Shown here: positions 6,403-12,162 of the stretch, piece by piece
Numbering within the stretch: position 1 is the stretch's first letter
Layout: each line of letters begins with the position of its first letter
Assembly: GCA_013813755.1 (NCBI GenBank)
Contig: JACCRD010000188.1
Span: forward strand, 1 to 12,162
Direction of reading: 5' to 3'
From: Acidobacteriota bacterium
GTDB lineage: Bacteria > Acidobacteriota > Blastocatellia > Pyrinomonadales > Pyrinomonadaceae
DNA length: 12,162 nucleotides
Program-made: the position numbers and the translations under genes
The notes under the pieces: generated by a model
Database searches by the model: none
Told to the model about the DNA's origin: nothing
What the model saw: the letters and a program-made list of their open reading frames with translations, nothing else

Positions 6403-8265
6403 ATGTTTTATAAAAAAATTTTTATACTTTTTATTTTCCTTGCATTTGCCGGACAGATTTCCGCGCAGGTCGCCGCTGGGAGAAATGCTAAAAAGACGGA
6501 TATTACTCCTGAATTACAGGAAAAGGCGAATGTTTTGTTAAACAGTCTGGCGCGTGAAGCTGAACAATTCACGCTTCCCTCAAATAGAATTACTGCCCGC
6601 GTAAACATTGCCGATCTGCTTTGGGAAAAAGACGAAAAACAAGCGCGCATTCTTTTTCAAAATGCAATTATCGATTTATCCGCTTTAATTAATCAAATCC
6701 CGCCGGAAATTACCGATTCTTCCGATGAAGTGATTTCTGAACGTTATATTATTTTGAATGACGCGCGAATGCTGCGCAGCGAACTTCTTTTAAACCTTGC
6801 GCCGCGCGACCCAAAATTCGCGCTTGAAGCTCTGCAGGAATTGAACCGCAAAGACGCAAACGGCGCGAATTTATTTGAAGACGATAAAACTCTCGAACTC
6901 GACCTTGCCGCGCAGATTACTCTGAAAGACCCGAAACAGGCTTATGAAATAGCCAAAAAAAATTTAAATGAAGGAATTACGCCAAATTTATTTTCGACCC
7001 TCGAAGATATTTATAAAAAAGATGCGGAACTCGGCACGAAACTGGCGCAGGATATTGTCTCTAAAATAAAAACCTTCGACCCGAACATTAATTTATCTAC
7101 TGGCTCGCTTGCTAATTCGATGACTAACACAATGTCATCAAATACCATTATGAAAACCGCCGGAATCAGTGGCTTTACTGTTTCTTCCTGGGATATTCAG
7201 ATGTTTCTGGAAACATTAAAAAAGCTTGAGCGACAAGCGGCGAAAAATAAAAAAACGGCTGTTCTGAGCGAAAATTCCTACAAGGACGTGATTGAGGTTC
7301 TCGCCCAGATTCATCTAAAACAGCCGTATCTTTCATCATATGAACTTTCCAAAACAATCACGGAAATCGCTAAATTTTTTCCCGCCAAAGCCCAGGCGCT
7401 CCGCAGTAAATTAGGTCAGCAGGAAGCCGCGACGCTTGACACGCTGGTGACGACCGAGAAGTTTCAAGTCGAGACCGAAGGCAAATCCGCAGAAGAAGTA
7501 GTACAGATTATCGAGAAAAAAACTGCCGCCGAACGAGATGAGTTATATTGGAAAGCTGCCGAAAAAGCTTTTTCTGAGGGCAGTATTGAAGACGCGAAAA
7601 AGTTTCACGGAAAAATGAAATCCAAACGCGAATATGATTACCTGGAAAGGGCGATTGAAAACGCTCTGCCACTGACGCTTGCCGAAAAAGGTGATTTATC
7701 CGAGGTTCGGCAGGCAATGGCGAAACTCAAATCGAACGAAGAACGAATTGCGGTTCTCAGCGCACTGGCAATTTCGGTTGCTGGAAGGAATGATAAAAAA
7801 ACGGCTGCCGCTCTTTTGGAAGAAGTGCGCGCCATTTACTCAGGCAGGATGAAAAATCGTAAAAATCTGACTACCGTTTTGCATCTGACCCAAGCTTACG
7901 CCGTCGTGGACGCCGGTCAAAGTTTCGCTTTTCTCGAAAGTAACATTTCTTATTTTAATGAAATTATTAATGCGGCGATTCTTCTTGATGAATTTAATGA
8001 ATCCGGTTCAACGCAGAATGATGAACTACGAATTGATACGATTCGCAGCCAGGCTTATCAGAACGTTCCGAAAGGAGTAATCCTGATAAAAAATTTAGCG
8101 ACCGCCGATTTTGACCGAGCGGTAAATTTCGCAGAAAGATTTTCACGCCCTGAAATTCGCTTTTTCGCGCGTTTTCGCATTTTGGAAAGCTTACTCAACC
8201 CGGAAGCTGAAGAAGATGAAAAGAAAATCAAAACAACATTTGAAAACGAACAACATGAACATTAA
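6403..8265 (+). CDS. Secreted helical-repeat protein of unknown function
   Basis: A 620-aa protein I do not recognise. Residues 1-21 are a clear signal peptide (Tyr-Lys-Lys, a phenylalanine- and leucine-rich core, then a cleavage site after SA before Gln), so it is exported to the periplasm or beyond. The rest is almost entirely predicted alpha-helix. It has many Ala/Leu/Glu/Lys helix pairs and stretches such as KDPKQAYEIAKKNL and ALLEEVRAIYSG that recall TPR-like or HEAT-like solenoids, though no repeat is sharp enough to name. A Ser/Thr/Asn/Met-rich break around 230-255 may separate two helical halves. No catalytic motif or lipobox was seen. The ATG at 6403 is preceded by GGAG with 8-nt spacing. 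The end overlaps by 11 nt a shorter frame with a similar N-terminal plan. A scaffolding or binding role in the envelope is possible but unproven. Confidence 0.85.
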   Translation: MFYKKIFILFIFLAFAGQISAQVAAGRNAKKTDITPELQEKANVLLNSLAREAEQFTLPSNRITARVNIADLLWEKDEKQARILFQNAIIDLSALINQIPPEITDSSDEVISERYIILNDARMLRSELLLNLAPRDPKFALEALQELNRKDANGANLFEDDKTLELDLAAQITLKDPKQAYEIAKKNLNEGITPNLFSTLEDIYKKDAELGTKLAQDIVSKIKTFDPNINLSTGSLANSMTNTMSSNTIMKTAGISGFTVSSWDIQMFLETLKKLERQAAKNKKTAVLSENSYKDVIEVLAQIHLKQPYLSSYELSKTITEIAKFFPAKAQALRSKLGQQEAATLDTLVTTEKFQVETEGKSAEEVVQIIEKKTAAERDELYWKAAEKAFSEGSIEDAKKFHGKMKSKREYDYLERAIENALPLTLAEKGDLSEVRQAMAKLKSNEERIAVLSALAISVAGRNDKKTAAALLEEVRAIYSGRMKNRKNLTTVLHLTQAYAVVDAGQSFAFLESNISYFNEIINAAILLDEFNESGSTQNDELRIDTIRSQAYQNVPKGVILIKNLATADFDRAVNFAERFSRPEIRFFARFRILESLLNPEAEEDEKKIKTTFENEQHEH

Positions 8266-8464
8266 TAAAATATTTGCGCAAAAACCAAGACGAACTTTCG
8301 GAAAAATACTTTTAGCCTTGATTATGCCGTTTCTGGTAGTTCAAATTAATTTCGCGCAAAATATTAAAATAACGAAAAAAGATGAAATTTCAGTTGAACT
8401 CCGCAAAGATGCCGTCAATTTCCTGCGGGAAACCGCCGCGGGCAATCTTTATAACAAAACTTAG
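8255..8464 (+). pseudogene. Probable N-terminal remnant of a paralogue of the upstream secreted protein
   Basis: A 69-aa frame beginning at the ATG 8255, inside the last codons of the upstream gene (11-nt overlap). It has a signal peptide with core KILLALIMPFLVV and a cleavage site at FAQ. Next comes KKDEISVELRKDAVNFLRETA, which mirrors KKTDITPELQEKANVLLNSLA of the upstream protein at the same place after its signal peptide. The upstream protein continues for about 560 residues more. Here a stop follows at once, and a hairpin repeat begins 20 bp later. I read it as the surviving start of a tandem duplicate. It could still be a genuine small secreted protein, since the overlap allows translational coupling. 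No good ribosome-binding site stands before the ATG. The similarity was judged by eye only. Confidence 0.5.
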
Positions 8465-8478
8465 ATTCGCGCAGCACT

Positions 8479-8550
8479 AAAAACAGAAGTCGTGCGTAGG
8501 TAAGGGCGGACAATTTTTAAGTTCCGCCCTATCTTACGCCCGGGCTTCTG
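8479..8550 (-). terminator. Long imperfect hairpin with minus-strand T-tract
   Basis: CAGAAG at 8484-8489 pairs with CTTCTG at 8545-8550. GCGTAGG pairs with the C-T-TACGC run at 8533-8539. AGGGCGGA (8503-8510) pairs perfectly with TCCGCCCT (8523-8530) around a 12-nt loop. On the minus strand five T residues (8483-8479) follow the stem directly, as in a Rho-independent terminator for the leftward SDR cluster. It may also stop rightward readthrough, though no T-tract stands on that side. At about 67 bp with internal mismatches it is longer than a usual terminator and may be a dispersed palindromic repeat. Confidence 0.6.
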
Positions 8551-8568
8551 CTACTGGTCGAAATTTGT

Positions 8569-9354
8569 TTAACTGAAACTTGTTCCGTTCAGCCAGTGTC
8601 CGCCGTCAACGACCAGCGTGACACCGCTAATAAAATCCGCCGCGTCCGAACATAAAAAGATCGCCGCGTTTTCAATATCTTTAATGCGTCCGAAACGTCC
8701 AAGCGGAACTTTTCTCAGGAGTTTTTCTTTGACCGGTTCAGGCACAAGTCGTTTCATTCCCTCAGTGTCTTCAATCGGTCCGGGCGCAATTCCGTTGACG
8801 CGAATTCCGTATTTTCCCCACTCAACCGCCAGATTTCTGGTAATGGCGTCAACGCCGGCTTTGGCTGCCGAAACGTGAATCTGCATCGGTGTCGCGGCAT
8901 AATGCAAGGTTGCGCTAATATTTATAATTTGCCCTTTTGATTTTTTAAGCTCTTCAAATGCGGCGCGGGCGACATTAAATGTTCCTTTGGTATCAATATC
9001 AACGACGGTTCCAAAACCATTCGGTGAAAGTTCACTCGCTTCGCACAAAAAATTCCCTGCCGCGCCGTTGACTAAAATATCAATTTTGCCGAATTGTTCG
9101 ACCGTTTCACGGACGGCGCTTTCGACCTGCGCGTAATCGCGAACATCGGCGGAAACTGGTAAACATTCGCCGCCACTTTCTTTAATTAATTTCGCCATCG
9201 GCTCAAGATTTTCAATTTTCCTGGAAATAATCGCCACTTTCGCGCCGTTTTCCGCCAATGCGCGAGCAACGCCGCCGGTAATTCCAGTGCCGCCGCCCGT
9301 AACAAATGCGACTTTATTTTCAAAGATATTTTCGGCAAAAAGGTTTTTATTCAT
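8569..9354 (-). CDS. SDR-family oxidoreductase, 2,4-dienoyl-CoA reductase-like
   Basis: A 261-aa short-chain dehydrogenase with an N-terminal Rossmann fold. Several stretches match the peroxisomal/mitochondrial DECR branch as I recall it: NGAAGNFLC (96-104), DIDTKGTFNVAR (119-130), ISATLHY (146-152), SAAKAGVDAITRNLAVEWG (162-180) and IAPGPI (189-194). DECR enzymes reduce 2,4-dienoyl-CoA with NADPH during oxidation of unsaturated fatty acids. The classical YxxxK tyrosine is absent (Val161 four residues before Lys165), which is also true of DECR proteins. The nucleotide loop reads TGGGTGITGG, with Thr26 where TGxxxGxG normally has Gly. I chose the ATG at 9354, which puts the Rossmann strand at residue 15; a GTG at 9423 would add 23 residues and overlap the upstream gene. 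No strong ribosome-binding site is seen at either. It lies 52 nt after the saccharopine dehydrogenase-like gene and is probably co-transcribed. The substrate is not proven. Confidence 0.85.
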   Translation of the reverse strand: MNKNLFAENIFENKVAFVTGGGTGITGGVARALAENGAKVAIISRKIENLEPMAKLIKESGGECLPVSADVRDYAQVESAVRETVEQFGKIDILVNGAAGNFLCEASELSPNGFGTVVDIDTKGTFNVARAAFEELKKSKGQIINISATLHYAATPMQIHVSAAKAGVDAITRNLAVEWGKYGIRVNGIAPGPIEDTEGMKRLVPEPVKEKLLRKVPLGRFGRIKDIENAAIFLCSDAADFISGVTLVVDGGHWLNGTSFS

Positions 9355-9406
9355 TAAGTATATTGTTTCTCTAAAATTATGATTAATCCGATGAAGCTGC
9401 AAAATA

Positions 9407-10567
9407 TTAATCGAGATAAACACGTTTAATAAAACTGCCGTTCAAAAACTCATCCGGTACAATTTGGCTTTGCAAAATTACGCCCTTATATTTGTCTGTC
9501 AGGAGCATCACTGCCGCTTCGCAGAGCGGCGCGGCGGTTGTCGTCTGAATCGCCCGCAAGTGGTGACCATTAATCTGCAGAGGTTCGACAAAAAACGATT
9601 TTTCGAGCATTCTTCTCGTCCCCCGCGCGTCGAATCCGTCAACCGATGCGTGAACTAAAACAAAATCGTCCTCGACGGCGGGAACTTCCTTTAAAAATTT
9701 TTCCAGCAGCTGGTGCGGCAAGTCTTCGTGGTGAGCAATATTTTCGAGAATGTTTTCATCGGTAAATTTTTCAATCACGCTTTCAACCCAGCTATAATGT
9801 CCGACGTGGCGCAAAGTTTTATAATCGAGCGCAGAGGCTTTTCCGCGAAAAAAATCGGGCAAGTCCGCCGCTCCGCCCGATGTTAAATCCGCTTCGTAGC
9901 TTCTGCCGCCGATAATAATTGTTTCGCGGCTGGAAAGCGCGGGAATTTGTCTGATTTCGTAATCGCGCAGAACACGCGCCGGTTTGACATATTCGGTGGC
10001 GACGCCAATCGGCGACCACGTAAAACCATAAAAATGCGGGTGATGCGCGTGCGCCGTCAGAGCGCCAACCTTCATCCCTATTTTTTCAACCGTCTCATTT
10101 TCAAATCGCTCGACGAATTTATTATATAGAGACATCGCCAGAACATTGATAAATCCGGGCGCGAGTCCGGTCTGCAAAATAAATCCGGTTTCCGCATCCT
10201 TTGCTAAATTTATTATTTCATCAGTTTCAGCCACATATTCAGTCAGATTGGCATAATGCATCCTGAAATCTTTTGCATATCGCGCCATTCGAGGAGCCTC
10301 AGAACCGGGCGAGCAGTCAAGCAAAACATCGCAATTTTCAAACGAAGCCTTCAACGCTTCCGACAAAGTTTCTTCCCCCATCAAAATCGTTTCAACGCTG
10401 ATGGCTTTCTGCGAGTTTCGCTCAACAAATTCTTTGGCTTTTCGCAAATTTTCCTGATCAATATCCCCGAGCGTGAGTTCGATTTCGAATTCTGACCAGG
10501 CGCCAAGAAGAAGCGCGACAGCTTCGCCGATTCCGCCCGAACCGACGATAAATATCTTTTTTGTCAT
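9407..10567 (-). CDS. Saccharopine dehydrogenase-family oxidoreductase
   Basis: A 386-aa NAD(P)-dependent enzyme. The Rossmann loop is GSGGIG at residues 9-14, with an acidic turn GDIDQEN at 34-40. LQTGLAPGF (131-139), FTWSPIGVATEYVKP (182-196) and TLRHVGH (251-257) match the catalytic half of saccharopine dehydrogenase, lysine 6-dehydrogenase and carboxynorspermidine dehydrogenase proteins. These enzymes act on amino-acid imine or secondary-amine bonds in lysine or polyamine metabolism. The sequence does not decide which substrate is used. It follows a CsbD-like gene by 5 nt and precedes an SDR, so it belongs to a leftward cluster that gives little metabolic clue. The ATG at 10567 puts the Rossmann strand at residue 5, as usual. 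The ribosome-binding site is weak, consistent with coupling to the upstream gene. Confidence 0.88.
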   Translation of the reverse strand: MTKKIFIVGSGGIGEAVALLLGAWSEFEIELTLGDIDQENLRKAKEFVERNSQKAISVETILMGEETLSEALKASFENCDVLLDCSPGSEAPRMARYAKDFRMHYANLTEYVAETDEIINLAKDAETGFILQTGLAPGFINVLAMSLYNKFVERFENETVEKIGMKVGALTAHAHHPHFYGFTWSPIGVATEYVKPARVLRDYEIRQIPALSSRETIIIGGRSYEADLTSGGAADLPDFFRGKASALDYKTLRHVGHYSWVESVIEKFTDENILENIAHHEDLPHQLLEKFLKEVPAVEDDFVLVHASVDGFDARGTRRMLEKSFFVEPLQINGHHLRAIQTTTAAPLCEAAVMLLTDKYKGVILQSQIVPDEFLNGSFIKRVYLD

Positions 10568-10572
10568 TTGAT

Positions 10573-10836
10573 TTATTGTGCTTTGTTTCTGAACGGAGCG
10601 GCTTCATTGGAAGTGTCTTGATGAAGTTCTTCGTTTTGCTCGATAGCGGTTAAATTTTTATTGGTCTCCTGATGCAGACTTCCAACCTCGACATTAAATT
10701 CGCCTTCGGCGCGAGTTACCGGATCGCCGGTCAAAATTCCGCCAATCGCTTCAATTTCGCCGATAATCATTTGCCCGACAGCAGATAAATTTTCAGTCAA
10801 ACCGCTCTTTTCATTTTCTTTTGTTTCATCCGTCAT
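10573..10836 (-). CDS. Small acidic CsbD-like protein
   Basis: An 87-aa soluble protein, strongly acidic, without signal peptide or cysteines. Residues 20-50 read as a Gly-spaced helix pair (GEIEAIGGILTGD, then RAEGEFN) resembling the CsbD/YjbJ family, small stress-induced proteins of unknown mechanism. The remainder is Glu-, Gln- and Asn-rich and probably flexible. It is the first gene of the leftward cluster, 5 nt before the saccharopine dehydrogenase-like gene. The start ATG at 10836 has only a weak A/G-rich stretch upstream. The family call rests on a short pattern and could be wrong; that it is a gene is better supported by its spacing and composition. Confidence 0.6.
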   Translation of the reverse strand: MTDETKENEKSGLTENLSAVGQMIIGEIEAIGGILTGDPVTRAEGEFNVEVGSLHQETNKNLTAIEQNEELHQDTSNEAAPFRNKAQ

Positions 10837-11031
10837 AATCTAAAATCTTACAATGAAAAAGCCAGCTTTACGAATGAACAAAACCCGCTTTTCAAGCCTC
10901 AACAAAATCCCGCGACAATTTTGCCCCTTTTGCGCGATGTGTGGATCATCACTAAAGTCTTTTAAAGGTCTTCAGTGCCGCAAATTCAGATAGATTTTTA
11001 TCCTTATAAATTTATCACAAAACATTTAAAA
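10837..11031. promoter_or_regulatory. Upstream region of the CsbD-like cluster, with an inverted repeat
   Basis: This 195-bp non-coding stretch separates the leftward CsbD-like gene from the end of the metH transcript. The promoter of the CsbD-like cluster is expected here but no clear -35/-10 pair was found. CACTAAAG (10950-10957) and CTTCAGTG (10970-10977) form an 8-bp inverted repeat with one mismatch around TCTTTTAAAGGT. No T-tract flanks it, so an operator is more likely than a terminator. No reading frame worth reporting was seen. Confidence 0.35.
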
Positions 11032-11139
11032 TCAATTTCCACTGGAGAACCACCGCTGAAAAATATAAAGAATACTCAACGAAATGGCGATGCCTAAAGA
11101 GAAAAACATAAATTTTCGGACTTTGATTTTGTCAAACAT
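11032..11139 (-). CDS. 35-aa single-span membrane peptide downstream of metH
   Basis: A short frame from the ATG at 11139 to a TGA at 11032. It begins with a basic head (MFDKIKVRKF), continues with an uninterrupted hydrophobic stretch (FFSLGIAISLSILYIF, residues 12-27) and ends with QRWFSSGN. This is the build of a small inner-membrane protein with a cytoplasmic N-terminus. It starts 5 nt after the metH stop, and GAG within the last metH codon stands 9 nt before its start, so it could be translated by coupling. The regular charge and hydrophobic pattern argues against chance, but a frame this short can arise by accident. Function is unknown. Confidence 0.45.
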   Translation of the reverse strand: MFDKIKVRKFMFFSLGIAISLSILYIFQRWFSSGN

Positions 11140-11144
11140 ATTTT

Positions 11145-12162
11145 TTACTCAACATTAAAATATTTTGCATCCTGATGATGAATGATAATCGCTGATGTTG
11201 ATTGTTCGGGATGAAGCTGAAATTCCTCAGAGAGTTCAACATCGATTCTTTCCGGTTCAAGCAATTCAAAAAGTTTCGTTTGATCTTCTAAATTCGGGCA
11301 AGCCGGATAGCCGAAACTGTAGCGCGAACCTTGATAACCCTGGTGAAAAAGTTTTGCCAAATCCGCGGCGTCATTGTGCGCGAAATTTAATTCTTCGCGG
11401 ATTCGTTTGTGCCACATTTCGGCGAGAGCTTCGGCGGCTTCGACGCTCAATCCGTGAAACAAAAGATAATTTGTGTAATCGTCAGCTTTAAAGAGTTCAG
11501 CGGCATATTCGCTGGCGCGTCGTCCCATCGTTACCAATTGAAACGGAACAACATCAATTTTACCCGAATCTTTTGAAGCGAAATAATCAGCCAGACACAG
11601 ACTTTTTCCACCGCGCTGTTCCAGAGGCTGACGCGGAAATGTGAAACGCAGATGTTCCGTGCGTTCGTCTTCCCGATAAATTATCAAATCGTTCCCTTCC
11701 GATTGACACGGAAAATAACCGTAAACAAGTTTTGCTTCGAGCAGTTTTTCACGAATTGCCTTTGCCTTAATTTCCGCAAATTTCGGACGAACAATTTCGC
11801 GCAAAGTTTGTTCGTATTCTTCTTTCGATTTTTTGCCTTGCTTGTATTGCCATTGTCCTTTAAACAGCGCGGTTTCGTTCACAAAATCAAAAACTTTGTT
11901 GAGGTCTTTCAGCTCGACAATTTTCGAGCCGTAAAAAGGCGCGCGCGGAGTGGTTTCCGCCGCTGCTACATTTGATTTTGTTGTGTGCGTTGTGTCGCCG
12001 GAAATTCTCGATTTGACACGCGCCGCCTGCTTGCCGAGCTTCGCGTCCTCGCCAACCAAATCTTCCGCGTCTTCAACCGTTTGAATCGAATCATTTAAAC
12101 CGTTGCCAGCCGCCGCGACTTTCGACTTTGAACTTTGGACTTTTGACTTTTGACTTTCGCCC
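11145..12162 (-). CDS. metH: Cobalamin-dependent methionine synthase, C-terminal part (cut by window edge)
   Basis: The frame is open through the right edge, so the 338 residues seen are the C-terminal part of a longer protein. The reactivation (AdoMet-binding) domain is clear: PFYGSKIVELKDLNKVFDFV, then YGYFPCQSEGNDLIIY, LTFPRQP-like FTFPRQPLEQR, and RYSFGYPACPN (near 11292-11324), the AdoMet-binding signature. It finishes with SAIIIHHQDAKYF. MetH transfers methyl from methyltetrahydrofolate through cobalamin to homocysteine. This domain rescues the oxidised cofactor using AdoMet and a flavodoxin-type electron donor. The methyltransferase and cobalamin-binding domains lie beyond the edge. 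The first roughly 70 residues shown are a long, Ser/Lys/Ala-rich low-complexity linker, unusual in length, part of it made by a heptamer repeat. A TTG at 12059 is not the start. A 35-aa frame follows by 5 nt. Confidence 0.93.
   Translation of the reverse strand, partial: GESQKSKVQSSKSKVAAAGNGLNDSIQTVEDAEDLVGEDAKLGKQAARVKSRISGDTTHTTKSNVAAAETTPRAPFYGSKIVELKDLNKVFDFVNETALFKGQWQYKQGKKSKEEYEQTLREIVRPKFAEIKAKAIREKLLEAKLVYGYFPCQSEGNDLIIYREDERTEHLRFTFPRQPLEQRGGKSLCLADYFASKDSGKIDVVPFQLVTMGRRASEYAAELFKADDYTNYLLFHGLSVEAAEALAEMWHKRIREELNFAHNDAADLAKLFHQGYQGSRYSFGYPACPNLEDQTKLFELLEPERIDVELSEEFQLHPEQSTSAIIIHHQDAKYFNVE
12116..12157 (-). repeat. Six tandem heptamers AAAGTCN within metH
   Basis: Read on the minus strand from 12157, six adjacent 7-mers are AAAGTCA, AAAGTCA, AAAGTCC, AAAGTTC, AAAGTCG and AAAGTCG. 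Together they are 42 bp, exactly 14 codons, and they encode the Ser/Lys/Gln/Val-rich peptide SQKSKVQSSKSKV of the metH linker. Because seven is not a multiple of three, gain or loss of one unit would break the frame. Confidence 0.9.

Noticed and set aside
9355..9423. GTG start of the SDR overlapping the upstream gene
   Set aside because: The extra 23 residues do not resemble the family and the ATG at 9354 gives the usual N-terminus; the GTG cannot be fully excluded.
12057..12059. TTG as the start of the metH-like gene
   Set aside because: The same frame stays open to the window edge, and the reactivation domain normally follows other MetH domains.
12116..12157. CRISPR array
   Set aside because: The units are 7 bp and directly adjacent without spacers, and lie inside metH.

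Overview
The window looks like a bacterial chromosome of moderate to low G+C. On the left is the end of an integrated mobile element; the rest is housekeeping and accessory genes. The overall style (gmk-rpoZ pair, secreted helical-repeat proteins with Ala-Gln signal-peptidase sites, a modular MetH, many small hypotheticals) is compatible with Acidobacteriota, perhaps the Blastocatellia. That assignment is an impression from memory and was not tested.

Region 1, positions 1-3710, is one side of an integrative element. A leftward cluster of four tightly packed genes encodes an excisionase-like winged-helix protein, two small four-to-five-cysteine zinc-binding proteins and the N-terminus of a P4-type (D5_N) primase/helicase that runs off the left edge. 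A divergent rightward pair encodes an unrecognised 334-aa coiled-coil protein with a CGNR-like zinc finger and, 2 nt later, a tyrosine recombinase. Divergent integration and replication arms are the layout of phage satellites and small integrative elements. The second end of the element is outside the window, and no capsid or conjugation gene is visible.

Region 2, 3831-6268: guanylate kinase (gmk) and RNA polymerase omega (rpoZ) form a tight rightward pair that begins 120 bp after the integrase. They converge on a leftward, stand-alone anthranilate synthase component I (trpE).

Region 3, 6269-8568: a divergent control region with a 9-bp perfect inverted repeat precedes a large secreted helical protein of unknown function. 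Its 3' end overlaps a 69-aa reading frame that looks like the surviving N-terminus of a paralogue. A 67-bp imperfect hairpin with a T-tract on the minus strand closes the region.

Region 4, 8569-10836: a leftward cluster of a CsbD-like small protein, a saccharopine dehydrogenase-family oxidoreductase and a 2,4-dienoyl-CoA reductase-like SDR.

Region 5, 10837-12162: a spacer, a 35-aa single-span membrane peptide, and the C-terminal reactivation domain of cobalamin-dependent methionine synthase (metH), open at the right edge. Its interdomain linker contains six tandem copies of the heptamer AAAGTCN in frame.

No rRNA, tRNA, CRISPR array or insertion sequence was found.
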